A stretch of DNA of 62,583 nt from Rhodospirillales bacterium (GCA_018432935.1 JAHDSF010000026.1:1-62583), one strand, 5' to 3'; shown: positions 25,514-36,366, counted from the first letter of the stretch. A program made the numbers and translations. The notes: a model not told the origin generated them from the sequence alone.

Positions 25514-26080
25514 CTAGTCCGCCGCCGGCTCGATTCGGCCGACGACGGTGGGTCGCCCGTCGGTGGCCGGCGCGACGACCACGATCTCTCCCGAGGAAGG
25601 ATGATGGCCGGTCAGCGCGCCGATCAGGGCGCCGTGGGTGACGATCAGCAGAGTCCCCGGGCCCCGCCAGGCCTCGACCACCTTGCGCGCGCCGGCAACC
25701 AGCTCTTCGCGCTGATCGCGCAGCACGATGGGGTTGCCGAACGTGGCGACCGCCTCGACCGGGCCCATGTCCATCAATCGCGCGGTATCGAGGCAACGGC
25801 ACCAGGGCGAGCTGAGCACCTTGTCGAAGCCTACTCCTTGCGCGCGCAACCGTTCGCCCGCCGTCGTCGCGTCGGCTCGCCCCCTGGCGCTCAGGTTGCG
25901 CTGGGTGGCGCAGAGGTCGACCCGGAAGCCTTCGGGGTCGGCAGTACCCGGCGCGTCGGCATGGCGCATCAGGGCGACGTGCCCGCCCTGCCTCATGGCC
26001 GCCAGCGCCGCCGGCGCGTCGGCGGCCGCCGTGCCGGCCAGGATCAGCCACAGGAAGATGCCGAGAAGGGGACGGGCCAT
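25514..26080 (-). CDS. exported histidine phosphatase family protein
   Basis: A 188-residue histidine phosphatase of branch 1/2 type. Residues 1-20 are a signal peptide ending AAADA. The phosphoacceptor His is in ALMRHADAPG (about residue 39), with the second Arg in SSPWCRCLDTA and the second His in VTHGALIGALTG. It is probably periplasmic. Homologues with this DPEGFRVDLCATQRNLS segment are widespread in proteobacteria without known substrate. It is convergent with hipA, 52 bp apart. Confidence 0.87.
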   Translation of the reverse strand: MARPLLGIFLWLILAGTAAADAPAALAAMRQGGHVALMRHADAPGTADPEGFRVDLCATQRNLSARGRADATTAGERLRAQGVGFDKVLSSPWCRCLDTARLMDMGPVEAVATFGNPIVLRDQREELVAGARKVVEAWRGPGTLLIVTHGALIGALTGHHPSSGEIVVVAPATDGRPTVVGRIEPAAD

Positions 26081-26297
26081 CGCGGCGGTCCGGTTTGCGA
26101 GACGGGCGGGATGCCGCCTCCGCCCTTGTCGAGTTGGCGAACCGCGGCCGCGTGTTGAAGGGGCGGCGGGCCGGTTTCAAGCAGCCGTGATCGGACCGCC
26201 TGCCGCGCGGCGCGGTGCTCGCCGACAGTTGCGGGCCACGGCGCGGGGGCTTACCTATCTGCCGCCGCACGTCCGCGTGAGTTCCGGGAGAACACCC

Positions 26298-27149
26298 ATG
26301 TTCCATGCCGCCCTGGCTCCTTCGCATGTCGCCGTCGTCACCGGCGGCGCCTCCGGCATCGGTCTCGCTGCGGCGAGACGGTTTGCCGATCTCGGCATGC
26401 GGGTCTGCATTGCCGATCTCGACGCGGAGCGGCTGCGCGACGCCGCCGCCGATGTCGCCGCCGCCGCGCCGGGAGGGGAGCGGCACGTCCTGGCCGTCGC
26501 CGCCGACGTCAGCCGGCGCGACGATGTCCGCCGGCTCGAGCAGGCGGTGCGGGCGCGCTTCGGCTGCGTCCACCTGCTGATGAACAACGCCGGCATCCAG
26601 CCGGGTAGCGGCATTCTCGGTCCCGAGGAGCATTGGGAGCAGGTACTGGGCGTCAACCTTCTCGGCGTCATCCACGGCACCCAGGTGTTCCTGCCGGGCA
26701 TGCTTGCCGACGGCCTGCCTGGGCTGGTCATCAACACCGGCTCCAAGCAGGGGATCACGACCCCGCCGGGCGACCCTGCCTACAATGTCGCCAAGGCGGG
26801 GGTGAAGGCGTTCACCGAGGCTCTGCAGCACGAACTGCGCACCATCGATGGGTGCGCCGTCTCGGCTCGCCTCCTGATCCCGGGCTTCGTCTTCACGCCG
26901 CTGACGGCGAGGGGACGGACCGAGAAGCCCGCCGGCGCCTGGACCCCGGAGCAGACCATCGACTTCATGATGGAGCGGCTGGAGGCAGGCGACTTCTACA
27001 TCCTGTGCCCGGACAACGAGGTCACCCGCGACGTCGACAACCGTCGCATCCTGTGGGCCGCCGGCGACATCGTCGAGAACCGGCCGCCCTTGTCGCGCTG
27101 GCACCCGGACTACGCCGCCGCCTTCAAGGCCTTTCTGGAGCGGCGCTGA
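26298..27149 (+). CDS. short-chain dehydrogenase/reductase (SDR)
   Basis: A 283-residue classical SDR. The cofactor motif is TGGASGIGLA (residues 15-24), the Asp after strand 2 (IADLDAE) favours NAD, NNAG is at about 98-101, and the catalytic Ser and YxxxK are in NTGSKQG and YNVAK. A C-terminal extension (WHPDYAAAFKAFLERR) is seen in SDRs often annotated as dehydrogenases of unknown substrate. The stop is 10 bp from the YaiI-type gene, so they share a message. Confidence 0.9.
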   Translation: MFHAALAPSHVAVVTGGASGIGLAAARRFADLGMRVCIADLDAERLRDAAADVAAAAPGGERHVLAVAADVSRRDDVRRLEQAVRARFGCVHLLMNNAGIQPGSGILGPEEHWEQVLGVNLLGVIHGTQVFLPGMLADGLPGLVINTGSKQGITTPPGDPAYNVAKAGVKAFTEALQHELRTIDGCAVSARLLIPGFVFTPLTARGRTEKPAGAWTPEQTIDFMMERLEAGDFYILCPDNEVTRDVDNRRILWAAGDIVENRPPLSRWHPDYAAAFKAFLERR

Positions 27150-27159
27150 GGCGGGCAGC

Positions 27160-27612
27160 ATGCACGAGATCCACGTCGATGCCGATGCCTGTCCGGTCAA
27201 GGACGAGACATTGCGGGTGGCCCGGCGCCACCGCTGGACGGTCTGTCTGGTCGGCAATTCCTGGCTGCGGGTGGGAGACGATCCGCTGGTCCGGCAGGTC
27301 GTGGTGCCGCCGGGGCCCGACGCCGCCGACGACTGGATTGCCGGCCACGCCGGAGCGGGCGACATTGTGGTGACCGCCGATATCCACCTTGCGGCGCGGT
27401 GCGTCAAGGCGGGAGCGCGGGTCCTGAACCACAACGGCAAGGCGTTCACCGAGGACGCGATCGGGATGGCGGTCGCCATGCGCGACCTGATGACTCATCT
27501 GCGCGAAACCGGCGATGTCGTCGGCGGCAACGCATCATTCTCGAAGAAGGACCGCTCCGAGTTCCTGAACGCCCTTGAGGCCGCCGTGCAGGGTATCCTG
27601 CGCCGCGGCTGA
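27160..27612 (+). CDS. YaiI/YqxD family protein (UPF0178, DUF188)
   Basis: A 150-residue protein of the UPF0178 family, a PIN-like fold without a defined role. Signatures are the N-terminal VDADACPVKDE, the GDDPLVRQVVVPPGPDAADDWI core, VTADIHLAARCVKAGARVLN with conserved Asp, and the C-terminal FSKKDRSEFLNALE. The acidic cluster could bind metal for nuclease activity, which has not been shown for the family as far as known here. It follows the SDR gene by 10 bp. Confidence 0.92.
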   Translation: MHEIHVDADACPVKDETLRVARRHRWTVCLVGNSWLRVGDDPLVRQVVVPPGPDAADDWIAGHAGAGDIVVTADIHLAARCVKAGARVLNHNGKAFTEDAIGMAVAMRDLMTHLRETGDVVGGNASFSKKDRSEFLNALEAAVQGILRRG

Positions 27613-27792
27613 CGGGCGATTCCTCTTGCCGAACCGGAGTGCGGTGACGACCTTTCGCCATGGGGGGCGAGTACGCATTCGGGTCGCACCGGGCCGGAGA
27701 CACTTCTTTGCGCCGGGGCGATGTGACAAAATGGAAACCGAAGAGAGTGGGAGAAGGAGCGACTCGACCGCGCCGAACGAGAGGAGAAAGCG

Positions 27793-28368
27793 ATGCCCGA
27801 TCTGACACCGTCGCCCGATTACCTCACCGGCCATCTCCTGGTCGCCATGCCGGGGATGCGTGACCCGCGGTTTGAGAAGACCGTTATCTACCTTTGCGCC
27901 CATAATGCCGACGGCGCGATGGGACTGGTCGTCAACCGGGTGCTGGAATCGCTGAGCTTTCCGGATCTCCTCACCCAGCTGGACATCCAGCCGGTCGGCC
28001 TTGGCGAGGAGATCCGCGTCCACTTCGGTGGCCCCGTCGAGACGGGGCGCGGCTTCGTCCTGCATTCCGCCGACTACATCCAGCCGGCGACCATGAGCGT
28101 GGACGGCCGGATTTCGCTGACTGCCACCATCGACATCCTGCGCGCCATCGCCGAAGGCGGGGGACCGCGCAGCTGCATGCTGGCGCTCGGCTATGCGGGA
28201 TGGGGTCCGGGCCAGCTCGACAACGAGATCAAGATGAACGGCTGGCTGCACGTCGACGCCGACGAGGCGCTCGTGTTCGACGACGATCTCGACACCAAGT
28301 GGGAGCGGGCGTTGGCCAAGATCGGCATCGATCCGCGGATGCTGTCGGACACGGCCGGCCATGCCTGA
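27793..28368 (+). CDS. yqgE: YqgE/AlgH family protein
   Basis: A 191-residue YqgE/AlgH protein. Family motifs are visible: [50 protein letters not shown] and [20 protein letters not shown]. The molecular role is unknown; it has been linked to regulation in pseudomonads. GAGGAGAAAGCG precedes the ATG. It begins an operon with the EamA gene 27 bp downstream. Confidence 0.94.
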   Translation: MPDLTPSPDYLTGHLLVAMPGMRDPRFEKTVIYLCAHNADGAMGLVVNRVLESLSFPDLLTQLDIQPVGLGEEIRVHFGGPVETGRGFVLHSADYIQPATMSVDGRISLTATIDILRAIAEGGGPRSCMLALGYAGWGPGQLDNEIKMNGWLHVDADEALVFDDDLDTKWERALAKIGIDPRMLSDTAGHA

Positions 28369-28395
28369 AGCTCCCCCGCGGGCAGAAGGCGGCGG

Positions 28396-29298
28396 ATGAG
28401 CGCTCCCGAGTTCCGGACCCTCGGTCCGGGGAATCTCCGCGGCGTCCTCCTCATGGTCTTCTCGACCCTGTGCATGGCGAGCATGCACTCGCTGATACGC
28501 TACGTATCGGCAGACCTTCACCCGTTCGAGGTAACCTTCTTCCGCTGCGCCTTCGGCCTCCTGGTGGTGGTCCCGTGGCTGGTGCGGCAGGGGCCGAGTT
28601 CGATCAGGACCCAGCGCTTTTCGCTGCATCTCGCCCGGGCGGCCGTCAACATCGGCAGCATGCTGTGCTTCTTCTGGGCGCTTTCGTTGGCGCCGCTGAC
28701 CGAAGTGACGGCCCTCGGTTTCCTGTCGCCGCTTGCGGCCACGGCATTGGCCGCCCTGCTGCTCCGGGAGCAGGTGGGATTGCGACGCTGGATTGCCATC
28801 CTCGTCGGATTCGTGGGTGCTCTGATCGTGCTGCGGCCCGGATTCGCCGCCATCGGCCAGGGGCAGATCCTGACCCTGGTTTCCGTGGTGCTCTGGGCCG
28901 GCGTCCTGATCATCATCAAGCTCGCCGGGCGCACCGACTCTGCCGTCGCCATCACCGCCTGGATGTCCATGCTGATGGCCCCCCTGGCCCTGATCCCGGC
29001 GCTCTTCTACTGGACCTGGCCGACCCTGCCCCAGTTCGGCTGGCTGCTGGTGATCGGGGTGATCGGCAACATCGGCCAGATCGCCATGACCCAGGCCCTC
29101 AAGGAGGGCGAGACGGCCGTCGTCATGCCGATCGATTTCTTCAAACTGATCTGGATCACCTTCATCGCCTACTTCGCGTTCGGCGAAACGCCGGGGATCC
29201 ATTCGTGGACCGGCGGCGCCGTCATCTTCGGCGCCGCCGCCTATGCCGCGATGCGGGAGCGTCGGCGGCGCGAGGAGATCCCTCCTCGCGCGCCGTGA
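28396..29298 (+). CDS. EamA/DMT family transporter
   Basis: A 300-residue drug/metabolite-type transporter with ten predicted membrane helices in two EamA repeats. The first begins at LLMVFSTLCMASMHSLIRY and the second at ILTLVSVVLWAGVLIIIKLAGR. Conserved Pro/Gly segments (TALGFLSPLAATALAALLL and an equivalent FFKLIWITFIAYFAFGE) are present. It would sit in the inner membrane and export or import a small metabolite; substrates cannot be predicted. GGCGG precedes the ATG. Confidence 0.92.
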   Translation: MSAPEFRTLGPGNLRGVLLMVFSTLCMASMHSLIRYVSADLHPFEVTFFRCAFGLLVVVPWLVRQGPSSIRTQRFSLHLARAAVNIGSMLCFFWALSLAPLTEVTALGFLSPLAATALAALLLREQVGLRRWIAILVGFVGALIVLRPGFAAIGQGQILTLVSVVLWAGVLIIIKLAGRTDSAVAITAWMSMLMAPLALIPALFYWTWPTLPQFGWLLVIGVIGNIGQIAMTQALKEGETAVVMPIDFFKLIWITFIAYFAFGETPGIHSWTGGAVIFGAAAYAAMRERRRREEIPPRAP

Positions 29299-29304
29299 GG
29301 GCGA

Positions 29305-29736
29305 TCAGCTCTTCACCAGCCGGGCATTGAGCGAGATCTGCGCTCCCGCAAGCACCTTGGATACCGGGCAGCCGCTCTTGGCGGCGTCTGCCGCCTTGCG
29401 GAAATCCGCCTCGCTGATGCCGGGGACGTCGGCCTCGCATTCGAGATCGATGCGCGGGATGGCGAAGCCGTCACCAGCCTTTTCGAGGTGGACCTTGGCT
29501 GTCGCCTTGACGCTGCGCGGGGTGTGGCCGTCCTGGTCGAGGCCATGCGAAAGCGCCATCGCAAAGCAGCTTGCGTGGGCTGCCGCGATCAGCTCTTCCG
29601 GGTTGCTCGCCGGCGCGTCCTCGAACCGCGAACCGAACGAATACGCTCCCTTGTACGCCCCGCTTCCCAGCTCGAAGGTTCCCTGGCCCCCCTTCAAAGC
29701 TCCCTTCCATTCCGCCTTCGAAGACCGTACGGGCAT
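29305..29736 (-). CDS. osmC: OsmC family peroxiredoxin
   Basis: A 143-residue OsmC-type thiol peroxidase for organic hydroperoxides. The two catalytic cysteines are in [15 protein letters not shown] (about residue 56) and [13 protein letters not shown] (about residue 121, in the family's [10 protein letters not shown] form). [14 protein letters not shown] is the conserved lead-in to the first Cys. GAGAAGGAGAAG precedes the ATG at 29736. It is divergent from the copper ATPase, which is a sensible pairing of oxidative and metal stress, but shared control is not proven. Confidence 0.93.
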   Translation of the reverse strand: MPVRSSKAEWKGALKGGQGTFELGSGAYKGAYSFGSRFEDAPASNPEELIAAAHASCFAMALSHGLDQDGHTPRSVKATAKVHLEKAGDGFAIPRIDLECEADVPGISEADFRKAADAAKSGCPVSKVLAGAQISLNARLVKS

Positions 29737-29780
29737 TTCGCTTCTCCTTCTCTGAACGTGAATCGTCGCGCCCCGTCACA

Positions 29781-29809
29781 TGGGCATCCGCGGCCATCCC
29801 GTCTATATT
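29781..29809 (+). promoter_or_regulatory. candidate sigma-70 promoter of the copper ATPase gene
   Basis: TGGGCA and TATATT are spaced 17 bp apart, leaving about 15-20 bp to the ATG at 29832. No long-spacer CueR-like palindrome was seen, so control by a MerR-type copper sensor is not supported by the sequence. Confidence 0.4.
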
Positions 29810-29831
29810 GGGGTTAAGGAGAAGTCGTCGC

Positions 29832-32270
29832 ATGAATCTTGAAACCAATCCCTCGGCTCCCGGGGAACCGGCAGCATCCCTTCGCCTCAACGTGAGCGGC
29901 ATGACCTGCGCCAGCTGCGCCGGGCGGATCGAAAAAGCGCTGCGCCGCCTGGACGGCGTGCGCTCCGCCGAGGTCAACCTCGCCCTGGAGCGCGCCGACG
30001 TCAGCTTCGATGCGCAGCGGGTCAATCTTGGGGCGATCGTCGACGCGGTCGCCAAGGTCGGCTTCACGGTCGAGCCGGCGACCGTGCGGCTCGACATCGG
30101 CGGCATGACCTGCGCCAGCTGTGCGGGCAGGGTCGAGAAGGCACTGCGCCGGATCCCCGGAGTGCTGAGCGCCGAGGTCAACCTGGCGCTGGAGCGGGCG
30201 GACGTTGCGCTGGCCGACGCCGCGGTGGAGCCGGCGACGCTGATCGCCGCCGTCGAGCGCGCGGGCTTCTCGGCCCAGCTGCCGGTCGCCGCGGCGGCGG
30301 AGGCGGATCGAGAGAAGCGCGACCGGGCCGCGCAACGCCGGGATCTTGCCATGCTGACGCTGTCGGCCATCCTGACCGCACCCCTGGTGGCGCAGATGGT
30401 GGCGATGAGCCTGGGCGCCATGTGGCACCTGCCGGCCTACCTGGAACTCGCCTTGGCGACGCCGGTGCAGTTCTTCATCGGTGCCCGCTTCTACCGCGCC
30501 GGCTGGGCGGCCCTGAAGGCGGGCACCGGCAACATGGACCTGCTGGTTGCGCTGGGCACCAGCGCAGCCTGGGGCTACAGCGCCTTCCTGGTGGCTCGCC
30601 TCGGCTCGGCCGCGGAAGGCCACCTCTACTTCGAAGCCTCGGCGGTGGTGATAACCCTGGTCCTGCTGGGCAAGCTGATGGAGGCCCGTGCCAAGCGCGG
30701 CGCCGCTGCCGCGATCCGCGCCCTGGCCGCGCTGCGTCCGGACGTGGCGCGGGTCGAGCGCGACGGCAACGTGCGCGAGGTGACGATCGGCGAGGTGGTG
30801 CGCGGCGACGTCGTGGTGGTGCGTCCGGGCGAGCGCATCCCGGTCGACGGCCGCATCCTGGAAGGCGAGAGCGAGGCCGACGAATCGCTGGTCACCGGCG
30901 AGAGCATGCCGGTGGCCAAGCGGCAGGGCGACACCGTGATCGGCGGCAGCCTCAATGCCGCCGGGGCGCTGCGGATCGAGGCCACGGCGGTGGGCGGCGA
31001 CAGCCTGCTCGCCCGCATTGTCCGGCTGGTCGAGGACGCCCAGGGCGCCAAAGCGCCGGTACAGAGGCTGGTCGACCGGGTGGCGGCGGTATTCGTGCCG
31101 GCGGTGGTGGCGATCGCAGCGATCGCCTTCGCCGGGTGGCTGGCGGCGGGCGGGTCGCTGGAACAGGCGCTGATCGCCGCCGTCTCGGTGCTGGTGATCG
31201 CCTGTCCCTGCGCCCTCGGCCTGGCAACGCCGACTGCGCTGGTCGCCGGCACCGGCTCGGCTGCCCGCGCGGGGATCCTGATCCGCGACGCCGAGGCGCT
31301 CGAGCGCGCCCACCGAATCAATGCCGTCGTCTTCGACAAGACCGGGACCCTCACCGAAGGACGTCCGGCGGTGACCGACGTCGCCGTGTTCGAGAACGCA
31401 AACGAGGACGACGTATTGGCCGCGGCGGCAGCGGTCCAGGCGTCAAGCGAGCATCCGATCGCGCGGGCGTTCCTCGCCCACGCCGAGAGCCGCGGCATCG
31501 CGGTCGGCCGCGCCGGCGGTTTCCGCAGCGTCACCGGGGCCGGCGTGGCAGGCGTGGTCGACGGCCGCACGGTGGCGGTCGGCACCCTGCGCCTGATGGA
31601 CGAGGAGGGTGTCGACGTTCCCGAGCCGGTCCGCGCCAGGGCCGCGGGACTCGAAGCGGAGGCCAAGACGGCGATCGTGGTCGGCATCGACGGGAGCGCG
31701 CGGGGCGTGGTCGCCGTGGCCGATCCTCTGCGCCCGGAGTCGCGGGTGGCGGTACAGGCGCTGAACGACCGCGGCATCACCACCGCGCTGCTTTCCGGGG
31801 ACGCCGAGAAGGTGGCGGAAGCGGTCGCCCGCGAACTTGGCATCGCCCGCGTCCGCGCCCGTGCCCGGCCCGATGACAAGTCCCGCTTCCTGGCCATGCT
31901 GCGCGACGAGGGGCGGGTGGTGGCGATGGTCGGCGACGGCATCAACGACGCCCCGGCCCTGGCTGCCGCGGATGTCGGCATCGCGATGGGCTCGGGCACC
32001 GACGTGGCGATGGAGACTGCCGGCATCACCTTGATGCGGGCCGACCCGCGCCTGGTCCCGGCGGCGATCGATGCCTCCCGGGCGACCTGGGCGACGATCC
32101 GCCGCAACCTGTTCTGGGCCTTCGCCTACAACGTGGTCGGCATCCCGCTTGCCGCGTTCGGCATGCTCAGCCCCGAAATCGCGGGCGCCGCGATGGCCCT
32201 GAGCTCGGTCAGCGTAGTCGGCAGCTCGCTCCTGCTGCGCACCTGGAAACCCAGGCTCGCCGCCCCCTGA
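29832..32270 (+). CDS. copA: copper-translocating P-type ATPase
   Basis: An 812-residue P1B-1 ATPase that exports Cu(I) across the inner membrane. Two N-terminal heavy-metal domains carry GMTCASC at residues 23-29 and 91-97. Eight membrane helices follow, with the ion-binding CPC in [13 protein letters not shown] near residue 457, the phosphorylated Asp502 in DKTGTLTEG, the SSEHPIARA nucleotide motif and the hinge [17 protein letters not shown] is present in the actuator domain. All residues are intact and the length is typical. AAGGAGAAG precedes the ATG by 7 bp. It is divergent from osmC. Confidence 0.96.
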   Translation: MNLETNPSAPGEPAASLRLNVSGMTCASCAGRIEKALRRLDGVRSAEVNLALERADVSFDAQRVNLGAIVDAVAKVGFTVEPATVRLDIGGMTCASCAGRVEKALRRIPGVLSAEVNLALERADVALADAAVEPATLIAAVERAGFSAQLPVAAAAEADREKRDRAAQRRDLAMLTLSAILTAPLVAQMVAMSLGAMWHLPAYLELALATPVQFFIGARFYRAGWAALKAGTGNMDLLVALGTSAAWGYSAFLVARLGSAAEGHLYFEASAVVITLVLLGKLMEARAKRGAAAAIRALAALRPDVARVERDGNVREVTIGEVVRGDVVVVRPGERIPVDGRILEGESEADESLVTGESMPVAKRQGDTVIGGSLNAAGALRIEATAVGGDSLLARIVRLVEDAQGAKAPVQRLVDRVAAVFVPAVVAIAAIAFAGWLAAGGSLEQALIAAVSVLVIACPCALGLATPTALVAGTGSAARAGILIRDAEALERAHRINAVVFDKTGTLTEGRPAVTDVAVFENANEDDVLAAAAAVQASSEHPIARAFLAHAESRGIAVGRAGGFRSVTGAGVAGVVDGRTVAVGTLRLMDEEGVDVPEPVRARAAGLEAEAKTAIVVGIDGSARGVVAVADPLRPESRVAVQALNDRGITTALLSGDAEKVAEAVARELGIARVRARARPDDKSRFLAMLRDEGRVVAMVGDGINDAPALAAADVGIAMGSGTDVAMETAGITLMRADPRLVPAAIDASRATWATIRRNLFWAFAYNVVGIPLAAFGMLSPEIAGAAMALSSVSVVGSSLLLRTWKPRLAAP

Positions 32271-32368
32271 GTCCCCCTTTTTAGACGTGTTCCGCGCAGG
32301 GATTCCGGTTGAGACATTCTTGAAACAAGTCTAATCTGAATCGTGACGCGCGTTTCGGGGGTGTCCAC

Positions 32369-33397
32369 ATGCGGGTGGTTGCCGCAGCCTTTTTCGCCTT
32401 TCTTGTGTGCTTCCCCGGCGTGGCGGGCGTGCAGGCCGTCGAGCCGTCCCCTCGCGGGCCGTACCGCATCCTCCACGTGATGAGCTACGGCGCCGCCGGG
32501 GAATGGAACCGGGAGCAGTTCCAGGGCTTCGCGGACGCGATCAAGGACGTCGCTGTCTCCTATCGCTTCGTCGAACTCGACCCGCAGCAGACCGGCGACG
32601 AGGAGACGCTGCGCAAGGCCGCCGATGCCGCGGCGCAGGTGATCGACGACTGGCGGCCGGATCTCGTCTATGCCAACGACGACCGCGCCCAGCAATACGT
32701 GACCCGGCGCTTTCTCGGCTCTCCGGTGCCCTTCGTCTACAGCGCCGTGAACACCGATCCCGCCGCCTACGGCTTTCCCGCCGCCAATGTCACCGGCGTG
32801 CTGGAGCACGAGCACTTCGAGGCGACGGTGGCGCTGCTGCGCCGGCTCGTTCCGGGGGTGCGCAGGATCGCCGTCATCTTCGACCAGGATCCGACCTGGA
32901 CCGGCGTGCTGGAGCGCATCCGCCTCGCGTTGCCGTCGGTTCCCGACCTCCAGGTCGTCGACTGGGCCGAGGTGCGCTCGTTCGACGAGTACAAGCAGCG
33001 CATCGTCGCCTATCAGACGATGGTCGACGCTTTCGCGCCGCTCGGCAGCTTCAACTTCAAGGAGGCGGACGGCAAGGTCGTCGATTTCCACGAGGTGATG
33101 CGCTGGACGGTCGAGAACAGCCGGATCCCGGACTTCTCGTTCTGGGACATCGCGGTCGAGGGCGGCACCCTGGTCGCGGTAACCGTGTCCGGGTACGAGC
33201 AGGGCTTCCTGGCCGGGCAGATGGCCCGTCAGATCCTGGTCGACGGAATACCTCCGGCCGCCATTCCGGTCCGCAGCAGCCGCAAGGGACGCCCTGCGAT
33301 CAACCTGGCGCGGGCGCGGCGGCTGGGCATCGGGATCGATTCCGCGACGCTTCTGATGGCGCGGGTCTCGCCCGGGTTCTCATGGGAACGCCGATGA
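32369..33397 (+). CDS. ABC-type substrate-binding protein (ABC_sub_bind family)
   Basis: A 342-residue periplasmic binding protein of the ABC_sub_bind type. A signal peptide covers residues 1-23 (ending GVQAVE). The two-lobe fold is shown by [56 protein letters not shown] and [16 protein letters not shown]. No transporter membrane or ATPase gene is nearby. The next gene, overlapping by ATGA, is a membrane histidine kinase, so this is likely its periplasmic sensing partner. The ligand is unknown. A ribosome binding site of GGGGGTG precedes the ATG. Confidence 0.88.
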   Translation: MRVVAAAFFAFLVCFPGVAGVQAVEPSPRGPYRILHVMSYGAAGEWNREQFQGFADAIKDVAVSYRFVELDPQQTGDEETLRKAADAAAQVIDDWRPDLVYANDDRAQQYVTRRFLGSPVPFVYSAVNTDPAAYGFPAANVTGVLEHEHFEATVALLRRLVPGVRRIAVIFDQDPTWTGVLERIRLALPSVPDLQVVDWAEVRSFDEYKQRIVAYQTMVDAFAPLGSFNFKEADGKVVDFHEVMRWTVENSRIPDFSFWDIAVEGGTLVAVTVSGYEQGFLAGQMARQILVDGIPPAAIPVRSSRKGRPAINLARARRLGIGIDSATLLMARVSPGFSWERR

Positions 33398-35064
33398 AGA
33401 CCAGCCTGCAGAAGCGCGCCGCCGCCATCTCCGCCAGCTTTGTCCTGCTGATGATGGTGGCGCTCAGCTCGGCGGTGACGGTCTTCTACCGCGACCACGT
33501 GACCTCGCTGCTCGAAGCCGAGGCCAGGGTCGCAGGGGGCTACCTCGCGACCAGGACCGAGCAGCTCCTGACCGTCGGGCTCGGGCTGGAAGACCTGCAG
33601 GAGTTCGAGCAGCAGTGCCGTGAACTGGTGGCACGTCACCCCCACGTCGCCCACGCCTTCGTGGTCGATCTCCGGGGCAGGATCCTCTATGCCAGCGGTC
33701 CGCTGCCGGCCGCCATCGGCACGCCCGGCGGCACGGTGAGCTGGAAGACCGCCGAGCGCGACGTGGCGCGGGTCGACGGGGTAACCCTGGTGGTGACTCC
33801 GGTCGCCGGACGGGAAGGCGCGACGGTCGGTGCCGTCGTCACGTCGATCGAGGGCGCCACCGTCACTCACATGGTGATGCAGATGGCGGGGGTGATCGTC
33901 GGCATCGGCATCCTCATCTTCCTGATCGGCGCCGCCGCCCACCACGTTCTGTTCGACAAGATGGTGACCTCGCGGATTTCCGAGCTGATCCGCCAGCTCA
34001 ACCGGACCGACGCCTCCAACTTCCGCGAGATGCGGGCGCAGTACGCGGTCGCGGACGACGAGATCGGCCACATTGCCCGCGCCTTCACCGGGGTCCTCGA
34101 CGCGCTCGCCGAGACCCAGGACGAGCTTCTGGAATCCCAGGCCAAGCTGAAAGCCCATTCGTCGTCTCTGGAAGGGCTGGTCAGCCAGCGCACCCTCGAT
34201 CTCGAGAAGCTCAACGCCGAACTGCGCGACGACATCGAGAAGCGCAAGGCCCTGGAGCGCCGGCTCATCCTGCACGAGACCGAGCTGCGCGCGGCGGTCA
34301 ACGAGGCCGAGAAGGCAAACCGCGCCAAGTCCGAGTTCCTCGCCAACATGAGTCACGAGCTGCGCACGCCCCTGAACTCGATCATCGGCTTCTCGCAGTT
34401 CATGGGCAGCGACGCCGAACGCCTCGGACTCGCCAAGTGTCGCGAGTACGCCGGCAACATCTTCGAATGCGGACACCACCTGCTGCGGCTGATCAACGAG
34501 GTGCTCGACATCACCAAGGTCGAGGTCGGCAAGACCGAGTTGCAGGAAGAGACGATCGACCTTGCCCGACTGATGGCCGAGGTGGTCGGCATTCAGGAGG
34601 TGTTCGCCCGCGAACGGGGCACCCTGCTGGTCAACCGCGTCGAGCAGGTGGCGCTGCCGAAGGTTCGGGCCGACGACCTGCGGCTGCGCCAGATCTTCCT
34701 CAACCTGATCAACAACGCCATCAAGTTCACGCCCCAGGGCAAGGTCGAGGTCCTGGCGGAGCGGCGGGGCGACGGCATCGCCGTCCGCGTCGTCGACAAC
34801 GGCCGCGGCATGAGCAAGGAGGACATCGCGATCGCGCTGGAGCCCTTCGGGCAGGTCGGCCGCGACGTCTACCACGCCGACAACACCGGGACCGGGCTGG
34901 GGCTGCCGCTGGCCAAGAAGCTGGTCGAGCTGCACGGCGGCGAGCTGACCGTGGAAAGCGAGCTCGGCGTCGGCACCACGGTGGCCGTGTACCTGCCCGA
35001 GGAACGGGTGATCAAGCTCGGGGCCCGCGCGGGCGACGGCGTCACCGAGGCGGTGATCCACTGA
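33394..35064 (+). CDS. membrane sensor histidine kinase
   Basis: A 556-residue sensor kinase. TM1 is at about residues 10-27, a periplasmic domain with [18 protein letters not shown] covers about 30-165, and TM2 is at about 168-190. HAMP and a long coiled coil (about 245-305) lead to HisKA with the phosphoacceptor His in [16 protein letters not shown]. The ATPase domain has N in [15 protein letters not shown] and [16 protein letters not shown] at 33394 overlaps the upstream stop (ATGA); an ATG four codons earlier (33382) is the alternative. No response regulator is encoded beside it. Confidence 0.92.
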   Translation: MKTSLQKRAAAISASFVLLMMVALSSAVTVFYRDHVTSLLEAEARVAGGYLATRTEQLLTVGLGLEDLQEFEQQCRELVARHPHVAHAFVVDLRGRILYASGPLPAAIGTPGGTVSWKTAERDVARVDGVTLVVTPVAGREGATVGAVVTSIEGATVTHMVMQMAGVIVGIGILIFLIGAAAHHVLFDKMVTSRISELIRQLNRTDASNFREMRAQYAVADDEIGHIARAFTGVLDALAETQDELLESQAKLKAHSSSLEGLVSQRTLDLEKLNAELRDDIEKRKALERRLILHETELRAAVNEAEKANRAKSEFLANMSHELRTPLNSIIGFSQFMGSDAERLGLAKCREYAGNIFECGHHLLRLINEVLDITKVEVGKTELQEETIDLARLMAEVVGIQEVFARERGTLLVNRVEQVALPKVRADDLRLRQIFLNLINNAIKFTPQGKVEVLAERRGDGIAVRVVDNGRGMSKEDIAIALEPFGQVGRDVYHADNTGTGLGLPLAKKLVELHGGELTVESELGVGTTVAVYLPEERVIKLGARAGDGVTEAVIH

Positions 35065-35067
35065 GCC

Positions 35068-36060
35068 CTATTCCAGGCGCGCCTCGATGCGGCCGACCTC
35101 GACGCCGACGCTGTCGCGGACGGCGGGGCGGGCCACTGCCGCCAGGGCATCCGCCTCGCCGGCCTGCAACAGTTTCAGCCGCTCCAGAACGGCGATCAGC
35201 ACCGGCCAGGCCGCCCGCTGCTGCCCGTCGGCGATCTTGATCGCGATGCCGAGTCCCTGGTCGGGGACGAAGGCGGCCATGTAGCCCTCGGCGCCGCCTT
35301 TTGCCAGCACCCGGCCGCCGGTGGCCGCGACCAGCTTAGGCAGGTTGTCCGCGGTGCCGGACACCAGCTCGGGAAGGGCGCGCATCGCCTCCTGCACGCG
35401 CCGCGCCGCCGCGGTTCGCGTCGTGCTGCCGGTGCGCGTCGCGGCGAACCGTGCCAAGGCGCGCGCCATGTCGGCGACCTTGAGCGCCAGCGCAGGCAGG
35501 GTGCAGCCGTCGCGGGCCCAGTCCAGCGACCTCGCCTCGTAACCCAGAAACTCGGAGAAGGCGTCCAGGTAGGCCTGCTGTACCGGGTGGGCCACCTCGT
35601 TGTAGCCGGAGACCGGCGCCCCCAGGTGGCGGGCAAAGGTCAGAAATCCGCAATGCTTGCCCGAGCAGTTGTGATGGATCCGCGTTCGCCTGCCGCCGGC
35701 AGCCAGCAGCCGTTCGGCGGCCTCGCGATCGCCCGGCAGGTCGGGACCGCAGGCCAGCGCGTCCTCGGTCAGCCCGAGTCGCTGCAGCCACTCCGCCACC
35801 ATCCCGGTGTGGATCGCCTCTCCCTTGTGGGAGGCGGCGGCCAGCGCGAGGTGCCGATCGCCGAGTCCGAACGCCTCGAGCGCCCCGCTCTCGGCGATCG
35901 CGGTGGCCTGGAACGGCTTCAGCGACGAACGCGGATAGGCGACCGTGTCACCATCCCCCCAGCCGGCGATCACCCGCCCGTCGGCAGTGGCAACCGCCAC
36001 CGCGCCGCGATGGACGCTTTCGACGACGGAACCGCGCCGGACATGCACCAAGGTTGTCAC
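35068..36060 (-). CDS. asparaginase, rhizobial type (AsnA/EII-like)
   Basis: A 330-residue asparaginase of the thermolabile rhizobial class (pfam Asparaginase_II). Signatures are GRVIAGWGDGDTVAYPRSSLKPFQ with the conserved SxxK (SSLK), LALAAASHKGE, HNCSGKHCGFL with two Cys, GCTLPALALKVADMARALA and KGGAEGYMAAF. GTG at 36060 has GGAGGCTCGC at ideal spacing; an ATG at 36174 lacks one and adds low-quality residues. It hydrolyses L-asparagine to aspartate. It is convergent with the kinase gene, only 3 bp apart. Confidence 0.9.
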   Translation of the reverse strand: MTTLVHVRRGSVVESVHRGAVAVATADGRVIAGWGDGDTVAYPRSSLKPFQATAIAESGALEAFGLGDRHLALAAASHKGEAIHTGMVAEWLQRLGLTEDALACGPDLPGDREAAERLLAAGGRRTRIHHNCSGKHCGFLTFARHLGAPVSGYNEVAHPVQQAYLDAFSEFLGYEARSLDWARDGCTLPALALKVADMARALARFAATRTGSTTRTAAARRVQEAMRALPELVSGTADNLPKLVAATGGRVLAKGGAEGYMAAFVPDQGLGIAIKIADGQQRAAWPVLIAVLERLKLLQAGEADALAAVARPAVRDSVGVEVGRIEARLE

Positions 36061-36289
36061 GCGAGCCTCCTGGATGGGGTCAGCTTCGGGCCCTCTCCTA
36101 GCAGGATCGCGTTGCCCGGAAAAGTGCCGCACCGTCGGGCTGGCCGCGTCTTCGTCATCTGCGATCTCGGCCATATCGATCTCGAACAGAGGATGCAGGC
36201 ACTCGACAACCCGTTCGGCACGAGGTTGTCACCCATGCCTTGAACGTTCTGTCACTTATGGGTGGGTCCGGACTGGACACGGGGGAGAT

Positions 36290-36366
36290 TGGCGCGCCGT
36301 AGAGGATTCGAACCTCTGACCTTCGGCTCCGGAGGCCGACGCTCTATCCAGCTGAGCTAACGGCGC
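36290..36366 (-). tRNA. tRNA-Arg(CCG)
   Basis: A 77-base tRNA gene with a perfect seven-pair acceptor stem (GCGCCGT with ACGGCGC), D arm GCTC/GAGC, an anticodon arm TCGGC-CTCCGGA-GCCGA with anticodon CCG, a five-base variable loop, T arm AGAGG-TTCGAAT-CCTCT and encoded CCA after discriminator G. It decodes CGG arginine codons. The 5' end overlaps the stop region of the same-strand hydrolase gene by ten bases. Confidence 0.96.

Noticed and set aside
29737-29831. CueR-type copper operator before the copper ATPase
   Set aside because: No inverted repeat in a 19-bp spacer was seen; only an ordinary 17-bp-spaced promoter candidate.
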